Assembly (NCBI GenBank): GCA_024220505.1 | Contig: JAKZZE010000019.1 | Coordinates: 434,001 to 498,000 of the forward strand | Source: Rhizopus arrhizus | Lineage: Eukaryota > Mucoromycota > Mucoromycetes > Mucorales > Rhizopodaceae | Reading direction: 5' to 3' | DNA length: 64,000 nt | Shown: piece after piece, positions 34,973-46,970 of the stretch | Numbering within the stretch: position 1 is the first letter of the stretch | Layout of the letters: each line of letters starts with the position of its first letter | Program-made: the position numbers and the translations under genes | Notes under the pieces: model-generated | The model's database searches: none | Seen by the model: only the letters and a program-made list of their open reading frames with translations | Told to the model about the DNA's origin: nothing

Positions 34973-35499
34973 ACAAGAAAGAGAGAAAGGCATAGCTAAT
35001 TAGAGTTAAGAGTACATATTTTTATAATGGCTCTTAGTTGTCTGTGTTCACTGTTTATTTTATATTCATAAATAGAAATAACCACTCTAGTAAAATCTTG
35101 GTTCCACGTGTGACATTGATTGGCTATTGAGCATCCTTGTTATTCTGTTAAAAATAAAAATGAGCAGAAAATAAATATGACGCTGAAAACAATAAGCTTG
35201 ATCTACTTTGAGTAACCGATTTAATACTATTCTCATAAACCCTTGTATCTTTTACATAATCCCTATTGAATTAAATGTCAGGCTTAATCAAATGAGGGTT
35301 GAATGGCTTTATAGTTCGGGCCGATTTATCCAATCATTTCGAAATCCACAACAACAAAAATAGCAATCACTTCTCTTCCGCTTTTTGTAGGACCCTCGGC
35401 TAAAATACATTTTTTTTTGCCACTAATTTTTTTTTTTTTTTTTCGAATTCTTTCTTTTTCATAACTTGTTCTTTTTATTATTAATTATCAATAAAAAAG
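31905..35499. other. 3.6-kb gene-poor spacer
   Basis: No gene can be supported. Frames at 32312-32533 and 34207-34419 look accidental. A GC-richer block at 32870-33545 is listed separately. The last part has several poly(A/T) runs (near 34853-34876 and 34939-34970) and the transporter promoter with a T-rich leader. Confidence 0.5.
32870..33545. other. Unexplained GC-richer block without an open frame
   Basis: This stretch of about 670 bp is clearly less AT-rich than the DNA on either side, yet every frame is broken by stops. It contains short self-complementary pieces, for example around 33385-33445 (CCTTTAAGG and CCTTAGCTTAAGG). It does not show the conserved boxes of tRNA, 5S, U1-U6, or U3 RNAs that I could look for by eye. 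It could be an old transposon or an unknown non-coding RNA. Confidence 0.35.
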
Positions 35500-37938
35500 A
35501 TGAGGTTTTCACATACCTTGCAATTAAATGCAGTGCCAGAATGGCTTGATTATTATGTCAAGTGAGTACACAGAAATAAATAAATAAAAAAAACCCTTAA
35601 ATGGCATAATTGTTGATTTATAGAAAATAATTTAAAATTTTTTTTCTTTTGTAGTTATGACACATTAAAAAAATTGATATTTCAATTAGAAAAAGAACAT
35701 GTAGAAGCCATCAATCATGGAGCAGATCCTGAAAAAATGATAGATCAGCAAGAAGATGGTGAAGCTAAATTTATTAGTGCGCTTGATATTCAATTAGAAA
35801 AAGTATTTGAATTTTATACGCAAAAAGAATCTGAATTATATCGTATGTTGGATGATATTGAAGTTGAAGTTGAAGGAAACCAAGATTATGGTCGTAAAGA
35901 TAGTTTTACTCCACTCGAAAATCTGGATTCAACTTTTAGCTTTCCAAACGCAAAGATATCCAGTGAACCAAAAGATAGTATTCCAATCTCTCGACGAGCT
36001 TCTCGTGTATCACGCTCCTCTCGTCGTGGATCTCGTATGTCAATGGAATCACGTATGTCGATTGACAATAACCGAGAAGATGATTTACTTGTCGAACATC
36101 TCTCTGATCTACGTTCTCATCTGATTCTTTTGTATATCTCTCTTTCCGAACTTGAATCTTATGTTGAATTGAATCGAACCGCTTTTGAAAAAATCTTGAA
36201 AAAATATGACAAAGTTCTCGAACGCAACTTGCGATCAAGATATCTTGAAAAGATGGTTTTGGACAGCCGACCTTTTATGTCTCAAACACTTGATGTCCTT
36301 CGAAGCCAGATTGCTCGTATTGAAACTGTCTTTGCCAATGCCTTTTGTGGAGGTAACCGAACCATTGCGCTTCGTCAGATGAAGAGCCATCTCCGAGACC
36401 AGGTAACATTCGAGCGTAACACGGTTTGGAAGGACATGGTCCGTCAAGAACGCAGAACACACGATACAAAATTGATTGAACCCAAGCTCGTTCGTTCTTG
36501 GAAGATTCCTTTTACCAACCTGCGTCTCTCAACAGGCACGCTTCGTCAAATAATTTGCTTTCTATTGGCTGTTGTCGTCCTCATCGTCTTGCTCTGTGTT
36601 GATTGTTTTGGTGATCGTCAAGAAAACTATTGCTTTGCACTGCTCATCTTTTCCGCCATCATGTGGGCCACAGAAGCCATTCCTCTTTACGCAACATCCT
36701 GTCTGATCCCATTTATGATTGTACCCATGGGCATCATGCGTGACTCGACTGGTGCTGAAATGACAGCCAAGGCTGCTGCTAAAGCGGTGTTTGCCTCCAT
36801 GTTTAGCGGCACTATTATGATGTTACTCGGTGGGTTTTCCTTAGCCGCGGCTCTATCCAAATATGGTATTGCCAAAGCGTTTGCATCACATGTACTAAGT
36901 CGTGCAGGCACACGTCCTCGATGGGTTCTACTGGCTATCATGTTTGTTTCTGGCTTTTTGAGTATGTTTATCTCCAATGTGGCCACCCCTGTTCTCTGCT
37001 TTTCCTTAATCGATCCCATCTTGCGTACCTTGCCCGACCGATCTCGGGTTGCGCCCTGTTTAATTCTTGGTATTGCTCTCTCAAGTTGTATCGGTGGTAT
37101 GACATCCCCCATTTCCTCTCCACAAAATATTGTGACCATTCAGTACATTAATCCCAATCCTGGCTGGGGACTCTGGTTTGCTGCTGCTTTGCCCATCTCT
37201 ATCTTGACCATGTTTGTCTGCTGGGGACTCTTGTTGGCCGTCTACCGTCCTGCGTCTGACACACCTCACTTGAACACCATCAAGCCCACAAAAGAAAGTA
37301 TTACATGGCAGCAAGTATTTGTGATGCTCATCACCATGATCACCATTGCTCTTTGGTGCGCCGAGACAGCCTTGGAGGCACACATTGGTGATACGGGTGT
37401 CATTGCTGCCATCCCACTCTTTGTCTTTTTCGGTACGGGTATCTTAAACAAGGATGACCTGAACAGTTTTCTTTGGTCTGTCGTGGTGCTTGCTCAGGGT
37501 GGTATGGCCCTCGGTAATGCTGTGACCTCATCCGGTCTACTTCAAGACATTGCTCTTCGACTGAAGGATGGTATCTCTGATCTCCCAGTGATCGCAATCT
37601 TGGCCGTCTTTTGTTTCTTGATTTTGGTCTTTGCCACCTTTGTCTCTCATACGGTGGCTGCCTTAATCATCGTGCCTATCGTGCAGCAGGTTGGCGAACA
37701 GTTGCCTGTGCCTCGTCCCAACTTACTCGCGTTCGGTGCCGGATTGGCTTGTTCGGCTGGTATGGGTCTACCTGTTTCCGGTTATCCAAACATGTCGGCT
37801 GTCATGTTGGAAGATCCTTCAGGAAAACCCTATGTTTCCACCAAGGATTTTATTATCACAGGTATCCCAACAAGCATTGTTTGTACTTGCTTAGTCTTTA
37901 CCTTGGGTTATGGTATCATGTCTGGCATCGGCTATTAG
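35500..37938 (+). CDS. SPX-domain phosphate transporter, PHO87/PHO90/PHO91 type
   Basis: Exons 35500-35561 and 35655-37938 give 781 residues. The N terminus opens with the SPX signature (MRFSHTLQLNAVPEWLDYYV, then NYDTLKKLI). The SPX domain reaches about residue 260 and contains a low-complexity SRRASRVSRSSRRGSRMS insert near 130. About twelve hydrophobic segments follow from residue 315, with family motifs such as SNVATPVLC and GMTSPISSPQNIV typical of the DASS/SLC13 sodium-dicarboxylate/sulfate superfamily. In yeast these are low-affinity phosphate transporters of the plasma membrane (Pho87/90) or vacuole (Pho91), gated by inositol pyrophosphates binding to SPX. Which of the three is closest cannot be told by eye. 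Codon use is more GC-rich than the flanking DNA, consistent with high expression. Confidence 0.92.
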
Positions 37939-38523
37939 AAATTTTTGTTTGTATTCTTTTATTTACCATTTTCTTTTTCTTTCTTGTTTTTTGTGTATAG
38001 TTCTTTTTTATTATTAAATATCATATAAAGATTCATTTGAATATGTAAATTAGATCAAATTACATCACCCCGATATAAAGAGTGATTGTATAAAACGTTG
38101 AAAAAAAAAAATGAATAGATCAATTCTTGTGAAATGCTTTAGGACGTTTTAATCATGAAAAACACACACTTCTTCATTTAAAGAATTTACTTTGCAAAAA
38201 GATTGTGAAAATCTATTTGATAGTTGGTCATTATCCATCATTTAGTGTAAAACATGGCGTAGAAAGGTTTTTATTGTATAGTTAACAGCATAAAGAGGCA
38301 GTGGCATGCATTATCCAAAAGGACAAAGGGCACGATTAGTAAATCATCTACCTTACGTAATGGTCAATTGGCACTGGCAGTAAACGGAGAAAACCTTTGA
38401 CGAAAAAGAATTTCATGAGTTGGGGAGTGGGGAATGATTTCAAAATGAACCTTTGATATAAATCAAAATTATTATTTTTTTTTTTCCTACAGTGCAAACC
38501 ATATCATTTTCCTCTAATTTTTC
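37939..38523. other. 585-bp intergenic region
   Basis: Contains the 3' end of the transporter gene and the promoter of the ECM33-like gene, with a poly(T) run near 38475-38485 just before the start codon. No further gene seen. Confidence 0.5.
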
Positions 38524-39846
38524 ATGAAATTATCAGAATCAAATACACCCATACGACTTGGCTTTTTCGCCGCTGCCATTTTACTGTTTGTTCAACAAGT
38601 AAGCGCAGCTTCATGTACAGGTGAATTAAAAGTATCAAATCAACTGGATCTTGATAAAGCACGTACCTGTAAGACCTACTCTGGCAACATTGTGATTGAC
38701 AACTCAGGTGCTACCGATCTAAAGTTGCATGGTGTGGAGTTGCTAGAAGGTGATCTGATCGTGACTGGAAACGATGCGCTCCTAGCCTTTTCAATGCCTA
38801 CTGTGCAAGGTGTGAATGGTCAACTGCGGTTTGCAAATAACAAGCTGTTGTCCTCCCTGGATATGAGACAGCTCTATGCCGCTCGTTCGGTTGAGGTCAG
38901 TGTACATCCAGCCCTCAATGAACTCAAGTTCCCTGCAGGCTTGGCAGAGGCGGAAAAGATCACAATCACGGATACAACAGTGACCCGAGTCGACGGTTTA
39001 AAGATGAAGTCGGCTCAGGACATTTCCATTTCGAATAATATCTATTTGAAATCATTTGCCTTGACCAATACAACCTCTGTTAATAACGTCTTGATCTCTG
39101 CTAATTCTCCTGCACTTCACATCGACGTAAGCTTTACCTCACACGATGCTAAAATAAAATAGCATTGACATATTCGTATCTAGCTTGGAAAAGTAGAAGG
39201 TATGCGCGAAGCTACTTTTCGTAATTTAGCAGGTTTGAATCTAGATGGATTGACCAGGGTCTCGGGTGATATGTCATTCATTTCCAACACGTTTGAATCA
39301 CTTGATTTACCCTCTATGGTCGATATTGCTGGTACCTTGACCTTGACCGATAATACGCAACTCAATAACCTTTCTATGGCTAAATTGAGCCATCTGGGCG
39401 GTGCTCTCTCTGTGAGCGGCAACAACAAGTTGACCTCCATCACGGCTTTTCCTAACCTTCAGCAAGTGGATGGTACATTAGATATCACAGGTGGCTTTGA
39501 TGAAGTGCAGTTACCTGTTCTTAATGATGTAACACTATGAAAAGAAGAGATTGTTTAAGAATGATTCATCTTGTTATATTAGGTACGCGGTGGATTGAAT
39601 GTTCAAACAACCAGTAATGCTTTTTCTTGTGACACAATGTCCAAATTAAAGAATGGAGTGATCAAGGGAAATGCCTTTACGTGTAAAGCCGCAGTAGCAT
39701 CACCCAAGTCAGGCATTAGGAATGGAAAGGGAGGTAAAGGAGGATCTGGAGGAAGCGATGATTTTGATAGTTCTGCTTCAATCAATGGAATCAGCTCTTT
39801 GATTCTTTTGGGTACTGCCGTACTGACCTATTTTACACAGATTTAA
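38524..39846 (+). CDS. ECM33/SPS2-like GPI-anchored cell wall protein
   Basis: Exons 38524-39126, 39184-39528 and 39583-39846 give 403 residues. A signal peptide (IRLGFFAAAILLFVQQVSA) is followed by SCTGELKVSNQLDLD, the usual start of the ECM33 fold. Leu-rich beta-helix repeats follow (receptor L-domain like, for example SLDLPSMVDIAGTLTL and LSHLGGALSVSGNNKL). A Gly/Lys/Ser-rich linker then leads to a C-terminal hydrophobic tail (ISSLILLGTAVLTYF), the signal for GPI attachment. In yeasts these proteins support cell wall integrity at the plasma membrane and wall. The two introns are short and in frame. The family is clear; the exact paralogue is not. Confidence 0.85.
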
Positions 39847-40059
39847 TGAAAAAATTATAATAGATAAAAGAGCAGTGAAAGCAAAGAGTGTTTTCACATG
39901 ATTTTTGTATGAAAAAACTGAATGCTTTTTTATTTTTTATGTGTGCCACACACGCTCCTTTTGCATTAATACGCGTGTGTGACTTTAAACTTTTTTTTTT
40001 TTTTTTTTCTCCATATATTTTCGCCTCTTTTTTGTTTTTCCCTTCAAATCTGACAGATA

Positions 40060-41661
40060 ATGAACACTTGTCATGTGGTTACAACAATAAGTCCACCTAC
40101 TGCAGTTACTTCTGCTGCAAGGGGTTGTTTTACTCAACCTGCAGAAGAGAATTTGATTGTTTGGTACATTAAAATAAAATTATAACCTAAACAAGAATTA
40201 AACCTTTTGTGTACGTAGCAAGGGTTCAACTGTTGAAATATATAAAGTCATGCTGGACGGAATCAAGTTATTTATGGAATTTAGCATCTATGGTACTATT
40301 CGTAACCTTCAAGTGATTCAGTTACCTGTAAAAACGAAGCCATATTTCATTATTTCTTGAGTACACACTATTAAACACGGCCCTTTTATTTTAGGACAAG
40401 TCAACTTGTTCACTGTTTATCTTGACAGTGCATCAGTGCTATACCATAATAACCTACAGCATCAAGACACAATCTATCGTAACCGAATTCAGTGGACAGT
40501 TGAACATTACGAATGCAAGAGAGACCGATCAGCAGGTTGTAGTGACTGTGGATAAGACGAGCGAAATGATATTTGTGAGTGCGTTCACGGGATACATTAT
40601 CGCTATCCCTTTTGGAAAGCCTGTGCCAGGAGCTAAATTAACCTCCAAGAATCGAGATACGAAAGCTTCCAGGTTTATGCAGATACCCATAAGGTAAACT
40701 AAGAATAGACGAATATCCTCATTCTCTAAAATTCATAATAGAACAAATGAATTTGATTTCATATCTGTAGCAGCATTACAACAAGGCGGGTATCTCTCTG
40801 TCCTTGTGGGTGAAATGGAAGATTTGAAGACGATCAAGACATTCAAGTATCGTGATGAATATAAAGACTTGCTGGAAAGAAATAAATCAATCATTAAGGT
40901 AGAGGCTAGCACACATGCCTTGGTACCTGTGCCAGAGCCTTTGGGTGGATTATTAGTAATTGGTGAATACATTATTACCTATTTCGATCCATTAACGAAT
41001 ACCAACCGAGAACTAAGTATTGATCCAGCCAGAGTGACAGCGTAAGAAATACATGAATGCAAATATACACGCGTGCTATGGCTGATGCTATTTATATTAG
41101 CTGGGAGTTTATGAAGGATGAATCCAATCGCTATTTATTAGGGGATGAAGAAGGATATCTTTATGTATTTTCAATAGAAACAAGCCATAATAAGATAGTC
41201 AACCTTTCGAGCACATTTATTGGTCAGGTACTATAGTTCAAGCAGAATATTGAATCAAAGCTAATAACCAGCAGGTATCACGACCCAGTTGTATTGTTGA
41301 TTTAGGCAATTTGATGTTTTACATTGGATCAACTCACGGAGATTCTTGTTTGATTCAATTAATTAAAGGTCAAGAAAAATCAAAATATACAGTAAATGTA
41401 CTTTCAACTTATTCTTGCTTGGGACCTATTGTGGATTTTTGTTTATATGATTATAACAAGCAAGGAAAGGTACAAAGGGAAAACATTGATTTCAGTACTG
41501 TTTTAAAAACCCTTTTATTAGCAAACGATGGCTTGTTGTGCTGGCGTAGAAAAGGATGCAAGTATAAGAATAGTAGAAAATGGTATAGGATTCAGTAAGA
41601 AGTACACCCTTGATTTTCCACTGGTTTATGCTATGTGGACCTTAAATTTGGATGGGTAAGT

Positions 41662-41692
<31 letters not shown>

Positions 41693-44091
41693 CATGTGTG
41701 ATAGGGACAGGGATTCTCTTTTGATCTCTACTGCTCTTGATACTGTCTTGTTGAAACCATCTGACCAAGAAGAGCTAGAAGTAACGCAGCACACTTCCTA
41801 TTCTGCATTGGACACAAGCCAAATGACTTTGGCTGCTAGTATGTTTAACAGCTTTATTGTTCAGGCCACCTCTTCCTTTGTTCGTATGATGACCAATGAC
41901 GAGTACGGCCAATTGATTGGAGAGTGGAAGCCACCCACAGGCACGTCAATCGCTATTGCAAAAATCAAGGGCTCTCACTGTGTTGTTTGTTGTGAGGGAG
42001 ACATGATTATTTATTTAGAAATGACGAAAAAAGGATTTATTGAAAAGAGGTACGCGAATATTTATATGAGTATAGATGATACATTAATTTCTTTTATATA
42101 GCAAGAGACAACTCAAGAATGCTTCATGTATTAGTATTAGTACAAGAAAAGAAAGTGAAACACGGTATGATTACGTTGTGGCTGGTACTTGTGGATCCAA
42201 TCCAAGTGTGGTATTTTTGCAGCTGCCAGATTTGGAAGTTGTGCTTGAACACAAGGATATGCCTTCAACAACTGGGCCTAATGATTTGTTGGTGGTTACC
42301 ATGGAAAAAGTATTGTATTTGATGGTCTTATTGGGTAAGGATAAGATAATATACACATTTTTCAAAAGTTTTTATTAATACGATAACAGGAGATGGACAA
42401 ATATTTAGTTATCATATGGAAGTGGGCTCAGAAGATGTGATATTGGAATCTGAAACAGAGATTATGGTTGGCACCTATTGTACAGCAATGTATCCATATC
42501 AACATGGCCAAGAAAAGAGGGTTTTTGTTGCTGGACAAAGACCTACTGTGATATCAAGTTTTCACCAAACGCTGTTTGTTTACTCTGTTAATCTAACTGT
42601 AAGAATGTGTAAACAAAATAACAAAAAAAAAACATACAGCTAAAACGTACTCTTTAGAATGTTTATGCGTTAGCAAAATACAATGATCTACTTGTGTTAA
42701 TGACAGAAAATCAGTTATTATTTGGACAAAATGATATGCTTTCAAAACTTCATCATACGAAGTATGAATTACCTGGAGAAATGCCACTTCGTATCGAATA
42801 TATATCAGACATCAAGGCATTGGCTGTAGCGAGTTGTACCAATGTACATGACCCTAATAAAAATATTATAGAGAGAACGGGAAAGGTGAGATTACTTGAC
42901 GCACAGACATTCCAAGGTGAGTTTCCCCTATAAAATATTTTTATATACTATACTCATACCTGCTAAGTGATGGATACATTTGAATTACCTACAAATGAAG
43001 TAGTGGAATCCATGACCATCACACGATTCAGTGAATATCCAGAAGAATACTTATTTGTGGGAACTTTGATTGAAAATCACGAGGATCCAAACAATAATAC
43101 TGGACGCATTTTAGCATTTACAATAGAGAATTCAAGATGCGAGTTGATAGATGCCGTTGATATGCCTGGCGTAGTATATCGTATGGAATCCATAAAGAAC
43201 ACAATTGTTGCAGCTGTTGATGGAAAAGTAAGCTGAATATGTGTATAAGCTGTAAATATACTGATGGTTCCAATAGATATATGGACTATATAACTTTAAA
43301 CCTGATCTATTAAAAGGTGAAAGAATCGAATTTAAATTCTTACTTCACAATAATGTGGTTGCACTTGATATGGACACAAACAACAATGATACTCTACTGG
43401 TGGGCGATTTAATGGAATCTATGTCTTTATTAAAAGTAGAAAAGGATGAAGAATCGTTAAAGTTATCATTGGAAGCAGTGGATAATAAACAAGTATGGAT
43501 GACAGCAGTTAAATTTGTAAATGAGAATGTGTTGATTGGAGCAGATGATAGACATAATTTGTTTACAATGATTAAGCCAGAGGTACGACAAGAAGGAAAG
43601 GCATGTAAATTGGAACTTGAAGGTGGATATCATCTTGGTACATTAGTCAATCGTTTCAGGAAAGGTATGTGCGTATACATGGTTGAACAAATGTGCTATA
43701 CTTATTGTTTACAGATATATTACGAGATGTTGAAAATGCAAGTGATAATATAGACTGTATTTCAAAGTACGGATCAGAATTTACATTTGCAACTGTCAAT
43801 GGATCGATAGGCACAGTAAAGACAATATCTAGAGAAAGCTTTGAATTCTTCAAGGGAATACAAGAGGGTATCCTGAATATCTTGCCAAACAATGGTAATT
43901 TAGATCATGGTTTATGGCGTAAATATAGACCAAAATACAAAGTGACTCGAATGAATGATAACTATCTGGATGGCGATATTTTGAAATTATTTTCAAGTAT
44001 GAACTTGTTAGAAAAACAAAAGCTACTTGAACATTACAAGAATGTCTCTGTGCAACATCTTGAAAAATGGATTTATCATCTGGTGTCTTAG
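40060..44091 (+). CDS. DDB1: DDB1, UV-damage DNA-binding protein 1, CUL4 adaptor
   Basis: Fourteen exons: 40060-40163, 40219-40327, 40395-40693, 40742-41041, 41101-41227, 41275-41469, 41522-41655, 41705-42049, 42102-42334, 42390-42598, 42658-42916, 42968-43227, 43277-43664 and 43715-44091. All joins keep the frame, giving 1112 residues, near the 1140 of human DDB1. It starts MNTCHVVTTISPPTAV. Typical pieces are VPVPEPLGGLLVIGE, RYLLGDEEGYLYV, YIGSTHGDS, NLGP-like LGPIVDFCL, ILVGDLM-like LLVGDLMESM, TVNGSIGTV and DGDILKLF near the end. The three beta-propellers (BPA, BPB, BPC) link CUL4 to WD40 substrate receptors in DNA repair and chromatin control. It is closer to DDB1 than to Cft1 or Rse1 by size and motifs. 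Confidence 0.9.
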
Positions 44092-44632
44092 ATTATTTAC
44101 AACATATACCCTCTGCACACATACTGGTTTTTTTTTTTTTTTCAAAACAGTTTGCTCTTAAAATAAATTTTTATTCGGATCGCTATATTATAAAATCTTG
44201 GAAAATCGCTTCCCCTTTATTTTCTAAAGCCAAAGAGATAAAAGAAAAAAGACAAATGGGTCTGCTTTTGTTGCACATAAATGCATTTTAAATTATTTGA
44301 AACAAACAGTTAGCAACGATTGGCTTGTAAGAGATATTATACGTCAATAGAAATATATCAACTTTACAAAAGACTTCATAGTAAGCCCTATCAATACGAA
44401 ATACTTTTTTTTTATCATCATGATTGTTATAAAGTTATCATTCAAAGATAAATCTCTCATTTGTCCAAAAAAGCTTTTTTTTTTTTTTTTTCTTGTGAAA
44501 TCATCCAAATTCAGTAAAAGTATTGTAGGAGGAAGATAAAGTATCACAAAACGGGACTTATAAATTTACACCCATTTTTTTGGGCTTTTTTTTTGTTTTC
44601 GTTTTTTTTTTTCTCTATTGTAATATAAAATT
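44092..44632. other. 541-bp intergenic region
   Basis: 3' end of DDB1 and promoter of the ASE1-like gene. Poly(T) runs occur near 44132, 44476 and 44600. No other coding signal. Confidence 0.5.
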
Positions 44633-46916
44633 ATGGATATTGTTTATTCACATATTTCCACTTTATACACACTTTGGAAATCATTAGAAGTGGATCCTTG
44701 TATATTAAATCAAAAACTCATTGTAAAAAACAATTTGGCTTATTTGATGTTTATGTGTAATAATACTTTTTTTTTGTAGAACGTCATTCAAGAATTGGAG
44801 AAATTAATTCAGTTAGAAAAAAATGAAAAAATATTATTGGTTGCGAATATTGAAGACTTGATTGTAAATATTTATTTTAAATGTTATTTATTGTATTCAT
44901 TGTTTGTGTGTAGGCAAGTATTGAATGTGCATCAAATCAATTAGGCGTTTCAATTGAAGATATGTTACAATCTACTTGTTTAAGGGATGATTTAGTTTAT
45001 AATGATTTACAACTTTTACCTACTTTTCCTAAATACCATTCACTTGTGGAATTAAATAAGAAACTTTATCAAGTATGAAAAAATATTACTATAATTATCT
45101 AATAACTTACGTTATTTATAGGAGATCAAAAGTAGAGAATTGCATATCCATGAATGTTTGCCTCAGATTGAATCAATATCAAAAGAATTAGATTTACCAT
45201 TAAAAGTAAGGAATAGAAAGCAAGGGGAAACAGTGATTGATATTAATAATAGGAGTATGATTTAAATGATCTCTCATGGGCGAATGTTCAATTGGTATAA
45301 AATATATATTTATATTTGCACAACCATAACACGCATTTTTCTTATATTAGATTAGTTGTGATCTACGTGATTTACGCGAATTAAAGGTAACTCAGAAAAG
45401 GGAGAAGAGGTGATGACGATTGTACTCAAATTATTATTATTATTTTAAGGCACAGCAGAGTAAAGAATTTGAAATATTAGTTAGAAACATACAATATTAT
45501 TGGCAATTATTGGATTATTCAGTCAATACCAGTGATGAACTAGAAGTAACCTTACATCAATTGTTTGAGCAGTTTCCTTTAGAGCCTATTTCTATCACAT
45601 CCGCACAAATAACATTCCACATAAAAGATGTTTATTATTATCAACACACCAATTTACCGTTATCAAAAAATATAATAAGCAAATTAAATGAAAAGAAACT
45701 GGAACTTGAAATGATGTATAAAAAACATTATGTGATTTATACACGATCAGTCAATAAATTAAAAGCTGTTTGGGATGAATTACAAGTGCCCTTATCAGAA
45801 AGACCTTCTATACCTCAAACACTGGGTATTAATGATATGATCAAAGTAAGTTGAATTGTTTATATACTTTATTATTAATGTTATTCTATTTTCAGCTAAG
45901 AAATATTATTAATAATTTGGAGCCTTTTATCAAGAAAGCATTTGAAAAATATATACTTGAAGTAAGAACAGGCATAGGTTTATATATCAAACTAAACTAC
46001 TTTATATAGCTCAAAAAACAATTAGAGCCTTTATGGGATGCTTGTCTTGTTTCAAATTTAGAAAGAGAAGAATTCATTGCCTCTCTTTATGAAAAGAGTA
46101 AAATATACAATATTAATCATAACAATATTAATCATTATAATAGATACAAAACATGAAATAAAAGTCATTGTAGACAGTCAAATAGAATATCTTCAATCTA
46201 TGGCGGGTAAAGGAAAGGCTTTGATGGCATTAATGCAAGAAAGAAAGGACTTAATTCAGAGAATGATTGATTTTGAAAAGAAAGCAAGTGATCCAAAGCG
46301 TTTATTTCAAGCCTCGTTTCAATTATTAGAAGAAGAAAAGTGGAGAAATTCCTGTTTACCCCGTTTATTGCAGTTGGATCGCTCACTTATTAAAGCCATT
46401 CAAGAATTTGAAAAATTGGCTGGAAAACCTGTCATGTTTGGTGAAAAACGATATCTTGATACTTTGGTAAATCTCTTTTCATTTCATCTACTTGCTTTAC
46501 TTATTATTATTTGGTAGTTGGAGGAGATTGCGGATAGAGAAGCAAATCAAACCTTCTTTGGATTTTTAAATACTGAGCCATCCAAATCAACTACGACTAC
46601 AACTAGCATAAAACGTGCCAAGAACTCAAGACCTGCTTCTGTCAACAGCTTAGGTTCAATGATGAAAAAACAAAAAGAACAACAATCAAAGCCACGTATC
46701 ATGTGTCCCACATCATCACAATCTATGCCTTTGGATAAAAAAGGAAAAAAACAACAGGCACCCAAAGATTCAAAGCCTACACCTGTTTATAACCCATCAT
46801 ATATTCCCCCACCTTTATCACCCAAACCATATAACAAGAATGGTCGTTTGACTGCTTCCATGATACCAATCTCTACTATACACAAAAACCTCTTGACAAC
46901 CACCAAGTCCATTTAA
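44633..46916 (+). CDS. ASE1: ASE1/PRC1/MAP65 microtubule-bundling protein
   Basis: Eleven exons (44633-44722, 44780-44863, 44914-45072, 45122-45205, 45253-45294, 45351-45386, 45450-45845, 45896-45961, 46010-46097, 46144-46466, 46518-46916) give 588 residues. Most of the protein is coiled-coil helix. The spectrin-like microtubule-binding domain shows LKAVWDELQVP, LEPLWDACLV, and the family hallmark block SDPKRLFQASFQLLEEEKWR. A basic Pro/Ser-rich tail of about 130 residues with KRAKNSRPAS and SYIPPPLSPKP could be a cyclin-dependent kinase target. ASE1/PRC1 crosslinks antiparallel microtubules in the spindle midzone. Exons 5 and 6 are only 42 and 36 nt. VPS45 starts 54 bp after the stop codon. 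Confidence 0.9.
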
Positions 46917-46970
46917 TTTTTATTCAATATTTTTTTATGCTTTTTTTTTTTTTTTTTTTTCTTTATAAAA

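Noticed and set aside
36687..37139. 150-codon minus-strand frame inside the transporter
   Set aside because: Antisense shadow of the conserved transmembrane coding region; the sense product is clearly real.
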